DNA of 64,000 nucleotides. Source: Chryseobacterium mulctrae. Lineage in GTDB: Bacteria > Bacteroidota > Bacteroidia > Flavobacteriales > Weeksellaceae. The DNA lies in assembly GCF_006175945.1 (NCBI RefSeq), contig NZ_VAJL01000001.1:3915001-3979000 (forward strand). The letters are read 5' to 3'. The position numbers and the translations under genes are program-made. The notes under the pieces were generated by a model, which saw only the letters and a list, made by a program, of their open reading frames with translations, ran no database searches and was not told the origin of the DNA. Below are positions 1 to 7,316 of the stretch, in pieces (positions within the stretch are counted from its first letter, which is position 1; each line of letters starts with the position of its first letter).

Positions 1-307
1 TATCAAAGGCTTAGTGAAATATTGATTACAATAAAACATGAAAATGTGCCGTAAAAAGCATAATGTAACCTCAAAATAATTTAGAGCCAATCGAAAAATT
101 TAAATAAAACTTACTCATGAACATTTTTAAAAATCTAAAGATCAATTTTAAAGATCTTTTGGTAACCTTCTAAAAAATCAGATAATGGAGTTTGATTTCA
201 TAGGAAACTCTATTTAAATCTCTTTAGGATTACAACGAATATCCTTTACGAAAGTGTCGAGAAGATATAAATGCCTTAATTCTGCTTACTTTTTAAATAA
301 AACGCAA
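1..307. other. Leading intergenic region
   Basis: This is AT-rich sequence with no convincing coding frame on either strand. It carries the upstream region of the AraC-type gene that starts at 308. The reading frame of that gene is open back to a GTG at 254, but no typical ribosome binding site favours that start. I see no repeat or RNA gene here. Confidence 0.4.
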
Positions 308-715
308 ATGAGAAAAACAAATAAATTGATCAGCTACGCAATCGTAGATCGCTATTTTACATTTTTAGATAAACATCTTAAAGACATTGTAGAAGGGCAT
401 TCTCAAGAATTTTTAACGCTAAAAAAGATTTCCAATGAAATTGCAATATCACACCAGCATCTTATAGATACTGTGAAAAAAAGTACAGGTAAACCGCCTC
501 GTTATTTCTATGAAACAAAAGTGTTGGAAGAAGCAAAAAAGATGTTGATAAATCAGGATATGAAACCTGTAATTGTGGCTCACGCGCTTACATACGACCC
601 GTCTAATTTTTCCAAATTTTTTAAAAAATGTACAGGGAAGACTCCCGGACAATATAAACAATCAATAGAATTTACTGAAAATATAAGTCTTAACAGAGAT
701 CTAAAGAATCATTAA
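308..715 (+). CDS. Small AraC-type HTH regulator
   Basis: This 135-residue protein consists almost entirely of an AraC/XylS-type double helix-turn-helix. The second half holds the diagnostic pattern with VIVAHALTYDPSNFSKFFKK followed by CTGKTPGQYK, which is the second HTH and its C-terminal signature. It has no N-terminal cupin or other sensor domain, so it is a DNA-binding-only member of the family. I start it at the ATG at 308, because the longer GTG start at 254 adds 18 residues unlike the family. It ends 130 bp before a co-oriented SDR gene and may regulate it, as such pairs often do; that link is inference. The target and ligand are unknown. Confidence 0.85.
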   Translation: MRKTNKLISYAIVDRYFTFLDKHLKDIVEGHSQEFLTLKKISNEIAISHQHLIDTVKKSTGKPPRYFYETKVLEEAKKMLINQDMKPVIVAHALTYDPSNFSKFFKKCTGKTPGQYKQSIEFTENISLNRDLKNH

Positions 716-845
716 AATCCCTGATAAAGACTGTCTTTATATTTTCTCTCAATCTATCATTCGAAAAACGTAAAATCCGAAAATATCACCATGATTTATA
801 GAAAAAAAGAGAACAAATTTGTAATAATAATTAAAATAAGATAAA

Positions 846-1601
846 ATGACAACACACAATGTGAAAGGAAAAGTAGTTTTGATTGCCGGAGGTGGCAAAA
901 ACTTAGGTGGTTTATTAAGCAGAGATTTTGCTGCAAAAGGAGCTAAACTGGCTATCCATTATAACAGTGAAAGTTCAAGAGTAGAGAGCGAAAAAACTTT
1001 AGCAGAAGTAAAGGCTTTGGGAGCTGAAGCATTTTTGTTTCAGGGAGATTTGACGGAAGTTGAAAATATTACCAAATTTTTTGATGAGACCAAAGCAAAT
1101 TTTGGAGCTATTGATATTGCAATCAATACAGTAGGAATGGTACTTAAAAAACCATTTACAGAAACTACGGAAGCAGAATATGATACTATGTCTGATGTTA
1201 ATTCGAAAGTAGCTTATTTCTTCCTTCAGGAAGCGGGGAAAAAGGTAAATGATGGCGGAAAAATCTGTACAATTGTTACTTCACTTCTTGCTGCCTACAC
1301 AGGATTGTATTCTACATATGCAGGGATGAAAGCGCCGGTAGAGCATTTTACAAGAGCTGCTTCAAAAGAATTTGGAACAAGAGGGATTTCTGTAACAGCA
1401 GTTGCTCCAGGGCCTATGGATACTCCTTTTTTCTATGGACAGGAAGCTGAGGACGCTGTTGCTTATCATAAATCTGCTGCAGCTTTGGGAGGCTTAACAG
1501 ATATTAAAGATATCGCTCCATTAGTAGAATTTTTAGTAACTGATGGATGGTGGATTACCGGACAGACCATCTTTGCAAATGGCGGTTATACAACGAGGTA
1601 A
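846..1601 (+). CDS. SDR family NAD(P)-dependent oxidoreductase
   Basis: A 251-residue classical short-chain dehydrogenase/reductase. The N-terminal Rossmann cofactor loop reads GGGKNLGG, a variant of TGxxxGxG. The INTVG stretch stands where the NNAG motif lies. The catalytic tyrosine and lysine are in STYAGMK (YxxxK), with a serine upstream in IVTSLL. The C-terminal TGQTIFANGG matches the usual SDR ending. Length is normal for the family. The enzyme is cytosolic and the substrate cannot be read from sequence. It lies downstream of a small AraC regulator on the same strand with a 130-bp gap. The start is the first in-frame ATG. Confidence 0.92.
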   Translation: MTTHNVKGKVVLIAGGGKNLGGLLSRDFAAKGAKLAIHYNSESSRVESEKTLAEVKALGAEAFLFQGDLTEVENITKFFDETKANFGAIDIAINTVGMVLKKPFTETTEAEYDTMSDVNSKVAYFFLQEAGKKVNDGGKICTIVTSLLAAYTGLYSTYAGMKAPVEHFTRAASKEFGTRGISVTAVAPGPMDTPFFYGQEAEDAVAYHKSAAALGGLTDIKDIAPLVEFLVTDGWWITGQTIFANGGYTTR

Positions 1602-2172
1602 GTATAGAAGAAAATAAAAATACCAATTTATTTCTGCCTCAATTTTGGGAAAATTTTTACCCAAAAGATTTAAAAATTACCCTATATCCATTTTTATAAT
1701 AAAAAGATCATTTGGATAAAAATTTTATATTTTTTTAGCTCAAGATTGATGCATTACCTTTTTTTCTTAAACTTAAATAAAAAGGCGCCAACTATCTTAA
1801 GTTGGCGCCATTTGGCAGTTTATGACCAAGACGAGCGTATCTTCAAACACTTTTATAGATGATTTGGTTCGTTTGAGCCAAATTAAACAAGAATTGACTA
1901 TCTCAAATTTATCATTTAATTTCTTAGAGTTGTAAAGTTTTTTGCAAGATGATTTTAAACAATCGAAGGTGGAATGGTTTGACTTGAGTTTAATGCTATT
2001 GACTTTTATCAGTACAAGCAGATTTTGAGGAAGAATATAAATAGAAAATTTAATTTTAATATAGATCATAGCGTTTATCTAAAGAAATAACTTGATACAT
2101 TAAAATATTATTGTTGTCAAGACTTTTATCAATTATTTGATATTAGTAAATGTTTACAGGTTTAATGAAAAA
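1602..2172. other. Intergenic region with hairpin
   Basis: About 570 bp lie between the converging SDR gene and the phosphonate operon. A 90-codon minus-strand frame (1797-2069) is open, but its composition is dominated by Lys, Ile, Asn and Ser with no recognisable motif, and I do not call it. The only clear structure is the hairpin at 1784-1809. Confidence 0.4.
1784..1809 (-). terminator. Hairpin, possible terminator
   Basis: Ten-base perfect arms GGCGCCAACT and AGTTGGCGCC enclose the loop ATCTTA. Read on the minus strand the hairpin is followed by TTTTTATTTAAG, as in an intrinsic terminator. It lies about 360 bp beyond the terminator of the phosphonate operon, so it may be a back-up or may serve a lost minus-strand gene. 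Confidence 0.5.
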
Positions 2173-2196
2173 CACAGACTTACGAAAAAGCCTGTG
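2167..2196 (-). terminator. Terminator of the phosphonate operon
   Basis: On the minus strand, arms CACAGGCTT and AAGTCTGTG (one G-T wobble) surround a TTTCGT loop and are followed directly by TTTTTC. It begins about 28 bp after the stop codon of the phosphoesterase gene. Confidence 0.75.
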
Positions 2197-2224
2197 CTAC
2201 AAAAAAAGGATATGAAATTAACTA

Positions 2225-4078
2225 TTACTTTTTAATGAATTTTTTCTGTAATCTCTGATCTTCTGTATCTACAGTAATGAAATAGATTCCACTTTGAAGA
2301 TTGGAAATATTTATTTTCTCATTATAATTTCCTGTTGAGGAATTTGCAGATTCTGTAAGCACAATCTTTCCATTGAAATCTACAATCTGAATGTTAATCT
2401 TATTGTTTTTAGATTTGAGCTGTATATTAATTTCACTTTTAGCGGGATTTGGATAAATTTTAAAATCTGAATCTGATTTTACATCATCATTTATTGCTAA
2501 AGTTCCATTATTGCAAGCCGGAATTCTATTAATACCATCAATTCCCCATGAAGATTGTACCGGAATACACAGCCAGTTGAGTACTGTAGGGAAGTGATCG
2601 GTCTGTCTGAAGGTATTCAAGTAATTCTGAATAATAAAATTATCCGTAGTTTGAAGGTTTCTGGTTGGGGATCCCGTGATTGTCGCACTGTTGTTAAATG
2701 GACCGGAATCTGTTAAGGTATTTCCAGAAGCTTCATTCATTTTATAATTAGCCAAAAGCTGATTGTAATTTGGATGTGAGTTGGTTACTTCCTGATTTGC
2801 CCATTGCACAAGCGTTTCATTTGATAAAGCCGCGTTCCAGATTCTTATATTTTTGTACGATGCAGCGAGATTTACTCCGTAGGTATTCGTTCCATCCTGA
2901 TTAATAGTCAAAGGTAAATTTGAATTAATATCGCCAATAAGATTCATATTTCCGACTGTTACTGGAACACCGTTATCATACATGGTTGCAAGACCGTCTC
3001 TGTCAAAAGTTACGGCAATATGCTTCCATTCATTGGTGTTCAATTTTCCTCCTGTAAGATCTAATCTGTCGTTTCCGTCACCGATATTCATTTTAAAAGT
3101 CTGCCCGGAATATCCTGAAATGACAAAGCCTTTGTTGGAGCCACTGTTCCAGTTTTTATTTCCGATAAATACAGGATCGCTGCTGTAATTGGCATTAGGT
3201 TTAATCCAAAATTCTATGGTAAAATCCTGATTGGCTCCAAAGTTAAAATTCGTTTGAGAATTGGGTTTAGCATAAGTTCCCGCAGGAAAATTTACACGAT
3301 TGTATGTTGCATTATTTTGTATCTCAGTTTTGCTGATTTGTTGAGAGGTAAATGAAGGATTAGAATAAATAGAAAAAATGTCTCTTTCCACAAGATTACC
3401 ACCACCGTGTGACGTTCCGATGCCTCCATGATCAGTTGTTACAACAACCAGCCAATTTTCATTACTATAAGTGGTTCTGTTTTTCATCGCATTAAGAATT
3501 TCTCCTATATAAGTGTCGGTCAACTGAATGGAATTAACATATTGAGAAACCGAAGATGAAAACCCATAAGAATGTCCTGCGTGATCCACATCATCAAAAT
3601 CCACAAACAAAACATCGGGATTATCATTCTGTAAAGCCTGAACTGCTGCATTTTTTACCGCCAAATCAGTACTGAAGTTTGTTTTAATATCCGCGGTATG
3701 AATAATATTGTTGTTAATAGGTGCCCAATGAGCTAATGAGATTGTTCTGAGGCTCGGATTATGCGCTTCAATTCTTGTTAAAAAATCTCTGTAATCAGCA
3801 TAGTTAGGATTACTGAAGTTATTATCCGGAACGTTATGTTTGTTTACATTCACGCCGGTAAGCATTGAGCTCCATCCGTTTCCGCTGATCGTGGGAGTGA
3901 GTGTGATTCCATCCAAAGAGTAAATGGAGGTTGGCAAAAGTCCCTGAATATTGGGAGTATTGGATGACATCATGACATCAGGTCTACAGCCATCGATTCC
4001 GATGAATAGTACTTTTTTGGTTTGTGCACTCATTAAGACAGCAGACATCACCAAAACAGAGAAAAGTTTTGTTTTCAT
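2225..4078 (-). CDS. Secreted alkaline-phosphatase-superfamily phosphoesterase, LamG and T9SS domains
   Basis: A 617-residue secreted hydrolase in three parts. Residues 1-19 are a signal peptide. Residues 20 to about 245 are a nucleotide pyrophosphatase/phosphodiesterase-type catalytic domain with metal ligands in GIDGCRPD (Asp29), DFDDVDHAGHSYGF and TTDHGGIGTSHGGG. Residues about 270-430 are a LamG/concanavalin-like fold (DFTIEFWIKP, EWKHIAVTFDRDG). The end (FKIYPNPAKSEINIQ to KKFIKK) is a type A sorting domain for type IX secretion. By eye the nucleophile position is Ser65 in TPTISGNGW, where NPP enzymes have Thr. As the last gene of the phosphonate operon it may release phosphonate head groups outside the cell; that role is inference. 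The NPP-type fold is near certain. Confidence 0.88.
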   Translation of the reverse strand: MKTKLFSVLVMSAVLMSAQTKKVLFIGIDGCRPDVMMSSNTPNIQGLLPTSIYSLDGITLTPTISGNGWSSMLTGVNVNKHNVPDNNFSNPNYADYRDFLTRIEAHNPSLRTISLAHWAPINNNIIHTADIKTNFSTDLAVKNAAVQALQNDNPDVLFVDFDDVDHAGHSYGFSSSVSQYVNSIQLTDTYIGEILNAMKNRTTYSNENWLVVVTTDHGGIGTSHGGGNLVERDIFSIYSNPSFTSQQISKTEIQNNATYNRVNFPAGTYAKPNSQTNFNFGANQDFTIEFWIKPNANYSSDPVFIGNKNWNSGSNKGFVISGYSGQTFKMNIGDGNDRLDLTGGKLNTNEWKHIAVTFDRDGLATMYDNGVPVTVGNMNLIGDINSNLPLTINQDGTNTYGVNLAASYKNIRIWNAALSNETLVQWANQEVTNSHPNYNQLLANYKMNEASGNTLTDSGPFNNSATITGSPTRNLQTTDNFIIQNYLNTFRQTDHFPTVLNWLCIPVQSSWGIDGINRIPACNNGTLAINDDVKSDSDFKIYPNPAKSEINIQLKSKNNKINIQIVDFNGKIVLTESANSSTGNYNEKINISNLQSGIYFITVDTEDQRLQKKFIKK

Positions 4079-4162
4079 ATTGATTTTATTTAAAGATTTA
4101 TTGATGAAAGTGAAATAAAACTGCCTGCAGAAACTAATTTTGCAAACAGTTTTTTGAAAGAA

Positions 4163-4831
4163 TTAGTAGAGTATTTTTTCAGCTTCTGAAAGGCTGTTGA
4201 AGATATAATCTGGTTTTGCGGCTTCAAGCTGTTCTCTAGTTTGTGCTCCGCTTAAAACACCTATGGTTAAACCACATCCTGCATTTTTTCCTTCTTCAAT
4301 ATCAATGGCAGAATCTCCGGCTTTCATCACGGTTTTAGGATCCATAATCCCGAATTTTGACATTGCGAGTTGAATCATTTCCGGGCTTGGTCTGCTTTCA
4401 GAAACATCATCAGCGGTAATTAGTTCGTCAAAATGAACGTTTTTTTTCCAGTTTAATTTTGACAGGAGCTGTTGTGCAATTTTTTCGGTATAACCAGTAT
4501 TTAAAACTATATTTTTTCCTGAAGATTTAATTTTAATCAAGAAATTTTCAACACCATTGATAGGTTTTACATCGAGTTTTTCGTAGGCAATTGTAAGATC
4601 ATCAGAAAAGTTTTTAAAAATAACTTCAGTGTCGTCGGTATTTCCACCGATATTTTCTAGAAGATTTCTAATGGCTTCTGCTTTTTCCATTCCGGCGCAG
4701 ATTTCCAGCACTTTCTCTAAGCTTACGTTGTAACCGTAATTGTTGACTGCGTTTGCTAAGGTTTTGTATACTACATTGTCTTCGTCTATCGTTGTTCCAG
4801 CCATATCCAGAACCAGTAATTGTATGTTCAT
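4163..4831 (-). CDS. Phosphonatase-like HAD hydrolase (TIGR03351 type)
   Basis: A 222-residue HAD hydrolase close to phosphonoacetaldehyde hydrolase PhnX. Motif I reads LDMAGTTIDE, with the nucleophile Asp in the DxAGTT form typical of phosphonatases. The small cap contains GMEKAEAIRNL, whose Lys aligns by eye with the Schiff-base lysine of PhnX (GLLKIDHV, from memory). Motif II is NTGYT, and the late acidic motif is KAGDSAIDIEEGKNAG. The start is the ATG at 4831, 4 nt after the FAD oxidoreductase stop; a longer frame to 4876 would overlap that gene. The family habitually travels with TIGR03364 oxidoreductases, as here. Likely reaction: C-P bond hydrolysis of phosphonoacetaldehyde to acetaldehyde and phosphate. 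Confidence 0.9.
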   Translation of the reverse strand: MNIQLLVLDMAGTTIDEDNVVYKTLANAVNNYGYNVSLEKVLEICAGMEKAEAIRNLLENIGGNTDDTEVIFKNFSDDLTIAYEKLDVKPINGVENFLIKIKSSGKNIVLNTGYTEKIAQQLLSKLNWKKNVHFDELITADDVSESRPSPEMIQLAMSKFGIMDPKTVMKAGDSAIDIEEGKNAGCGLTIGVLSGAQTREQLEAAKPDYIFNSLSEAEKILY

Positions 4832-4835
4832 TTCT

Positions 4836-5990
4836 TTAAGAAAAAATTGTATTGATATTAAATTTTGAAAAACCACCGCTTCCGGTCATTCCTTTTCCAC
4901 CGATTCCTGTGATGATATGAATGTTTGACGAAATAGTATGCTCAAAAATATCCTTTGTTTTACACTGAGAATACACACCAAACCATCTTTTTTGAATTTC
5001 ATAAGTAGGAAGATCGATAATTTTTTTAGCTTCTTTAATCATAAATTCATCAATTTCCATATTCAAATCATAACCAAGATCATCTGCATTTTTTGCATCT
5101 GCATATTCATGAGAATCCCCGATAATAACAGATCCGTCCAAAGCTTGCTTGAATAAAATATGAATTCCGAACTTCTTTTCGAACGAGTTTTTATCTTCCT
5201 TTTCTTTGATTGATTTGAAGGAAGCGCATTCGCTGAATGATTCATATCTTCTGATTGAATGTCCTGTAAGAATATTTCCCGGCAATGAATAAATTCCCTG
5301 AGGTTTTGTTTGCAGCATTTGCAGTTTACTTACTTCGAGATCGCTTTCATTAAAAACTTTGGGAAAAAGTGTTTTAAACTCGTGTCCTCCGCAAATAATG
5401 ATTTTTGTAGCGCTTATTTTCTGCCCGTTTGATGTTATTACGTTACACAAACCGTTATTTTCAGAAGCTTCTACTACAGTTGTATTGTAAAAAATGTCAA
5501 GTTTTTCCTGATTTTTTAGATATTGATGAAGTTTTACAATCATTTCACCAGAATCTACAGAGATTTCCTGTGGGAAAAACAATCCGCCTTTGCAATAATC
5601 AGAACGCAGCCCGTCAAATTTCTGAATGCACTCGCTTTTAGAAAGTAAAACAGAGTCGTACTCATTATTTTTATTGATCTGGTGCAATTCTTCAATCAGT
5701 TGAATTTCTTCGTCATTGGAAGCGATATAGACTGAGCCATTTTGACGAACCGTAAGATCAGTTTTTGCCTGAAGCTCTTTGTAAATATGTAAACTTTCCT
5801 TTCCGAAATTTTGCCATTTGATGTCCATTCCGGAAGGAACAACCTGCCCGAAATTTCTTACGGTTGCACCTTGAGGAACAGAATTTCTTTCTATTAAAGC
5901 AACTTTTAGATTTTTTTGTAAAGCGTGGTAAGCGTGGAATGTTCCTAAAATTCCGCCACCTACGACGATGAGGTCGTATTGAATATTCAT
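4836..5990 (-). CDS. Phosphonate-associated FAD-dependent oxidoreductase (TIGR03364 type)
   Basis: A 384-residue DadA/glycine-oxidase-like flavoprotein. The N terminus has the dinucleotide-binding GxGxxG (residues 11-16, VVGGGILGTFHA) and the ribose-binding Glu34 in LIERN. Near the C terminus, GIGGKGMTGSGGFS is the second FAD contact. Members of TIGR03364 lie beside phosphonatase-like hydrolases and are believed to deaminate or demethylate aminophosphonates such as 2-aminoethylphosphonate derivatives. The gene lies between the DUF5690 transporter (12-bp gap) and the HAD hydrolase (4-bp gap), so translation is probably coupled. No PhnW transaminase is visible in the operon. This enzyme therefore probably supplies phosphonoacetaldehyde for the next enzyme. 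Confidence 0.88.
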   Translation of the reverse strand: MNIQYDLIVVGGGILGTFHAYHALQKNLKVALIERNSVPQGATVRNFGQVVPSGMDIKWQNFGKESLHIYKELQAKTDLTVRQNGSVYIASNDEEIQLIEELHQINKNNEYDSVLLSKSECIQKFDGLRSDYCKGGLFFPQEISVDSGEMIVKLHQYLKNQEKLDIFYNTTVVEASENNGLCNVITSNGQKISATKIIICGGHEFKTLFPKVFNESDLEVSKLQMLQTKPQGIYSLPGNILTGHSIRRYESFSECASFKSIKEKEDKNSFEKKFGIHILFKQALDGSVIIGDSHEYADAKNADDLGYDLNMEIDEFMIKEAKKIIDLPTYEIQKRWFGVYSQCKTKDIFEHTISSNIHIITGIGGKGMTGSGGFSKFNINTIFS

Positions 5991-6002
5991 AATTTTATTT
6001 TT

Positions 6003-7313
6003 TTAAATTTTAAAAGAATCAAAACTAATGGTTGAAGAATGGTTTCCTTCTTTCTGTCTTGATTTTGATTTTTCCTGAAAAGCTAAAAAAGCCGCCACTG
6101 CAAATAATAAAACGGTTGCAGCGATAATATAATTAAGATTGATGTAAAACTGTAACCAGGATTGATTTCCCGAACTCAAATTCTTTAGAAATAACACAGA
6201 AACGCTTCCCAGATAACCAAATGCATCCACAAAATAGATGAAAAAACCTACATTTCCTTTGATTTTGAAAGCGGCAATCATTCTGTCGAAATAAATTCCG
6301 TTGAAGGGAATATAGCATAGATACATCCCAAATCCTGAAACCGTCATCCAGAGAAAAGGTGAAATAATACCGCTCTGAAAAAAGAAAGTTGATAAGGCCA
6401 CTGAAATAATTCCTCCAAATAAAATGTAATGATAATAGGCAAAAGCTTTCAGATTGTTTTTAACTTTAACCATAAAACCAAGAATCAACAAAACCATAAT
6501 AGAAATAGGAACTTCGGTTAGGGTAAAAATAGAACTATCCGTTTTACCATTCATTTCATCCCAAATTTCTCTGCTGAAGTTGTCTCTGAAATCCCTTAAA
6601 ACTGTTAAGCTGATGTATAAAACTGTAATACCTGCCAAAGGCAGAAAGAATTTTTTGATTAAAGATTTTCTTTCTTCTCTGCTTAGTGTTTTTCTTTCCT
6701 TTTTTAGGGCAATATCTTCTTCATTGGGCGCCGGAATTTTATTTAAAACATTAGCAAAAATCACTAAAGGGATGATGAATAAAAGTCCTGTTGTGAAAGG
6801 CATCCAGAATTCTGAAATTCCAAAATTATCCATCAAATATTTTCCTGCAGATTTTACAACTCCTGATGAAACCACAAAACTGGAACAGAGAAATAAGCCG
6901 ATGATTTCTGTGGTTTTTCTTCCCTCAATGTAAGAGAAAACGATTCCCCAGATCATTCCCAATGGAATTCCGTTGATGAACATAAACAGAATGTTGTAAG
7001 GAGCCGGAACAACTGCAAATCCCAATAAAGCCAATTCTGCAACCGCTATAAAAGCCAAAAGGAAAACAATTCTTTTTTCAGGTTTTAATTCTGAAATAAA
7101 TTTAATTCCGATGAATTTTGAGATGAAATATCCGATTGCCTGAGCAATAATAATTAAGATTTTATAATCAAATCCAAAAAAATCCAAATCGTTGAAAGAC
7201 GCTATTGTAAAAGGTTTTCTGAAAGCGTACATTGAGAAATAGACCCCAAAGGCAGCGATGGCCGCTTTCAGAGTTATATTCATTGTATTGTTTTTTGAGA
7301 TGGTGGTCTTCAT
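6003..7313 (-). CDS. DUF5690 family MFS-like membrane transporter
   Basis: A 436-residue polytopic inner-membrane protein with about twelve hydrophobic segments. The N-terminal stretch GVYFSMYAFRKPFTIASF resembles the first helix of sugar-phosphate or glycerol-phosphate type MFS permeases, and DUF5690 proteins are placed near that group. A basic cytosolic loop (KKERKTLSREERKSLIKK) separates the two halves. It starts 3 bp after the TonB receptor stop and precedes the phosphonate catabolic enzymes. That order suggests it carries the substrate across the inner membrane after outer-membrane uptake. An alternative start at the internal Met 11 (MNITLK) is possible. Confidence 0.85.
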   Translation of the reverse strand: MKTTISKNNTMNITLKAAIAAFGVYFSMYAFRKPFTIASFNDLDFFGFDYKILIIIAQAIGYFISKFIGIKFISELKPEKRIVFLLAFIAVAELALLGFAVVPAPYNILFMFINGIPLGMIWGIVFSYIEGRKTTEIIGLFLCSSFVVSSGVVKSAGKYLMDNFGISEFWMPFTTGLLFIIPLVIFANVLNKIPAPNEEDIALKKERKTLSREERKSLIKKFFLPLAGITVLYISLTVLRDFRDNFSREIWDEMNGKTDSSIFTLTEVPISIMVLLILGFMVKVKNNLKAFAYYHYILFGGIISVALSTFFFQSGIISPFLWMTVSGFGMYLCYIPFNGIYFDRMIAAFKIKGNVGFFIYFVDAFGYLGSVSVLFLKNLSSGNQSWLQFYINLNYIIAATVLLFAVAAFLAFQEKSKSRQKEGNHSSTISFDSFKI

Positions 7314-7316
7314 GGT

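Noticed and set aside
1797..2069. 90-codon minus-strand frame
   Set aside because: Low-complexity composition, no ribosome binding site and no family pattern; it ends inside the hairpin at 1784-1809.
6454..6933. 159-codon plus-strand frame
   Set aside because: Antisense shadow of the DUF5690 transporter gene.
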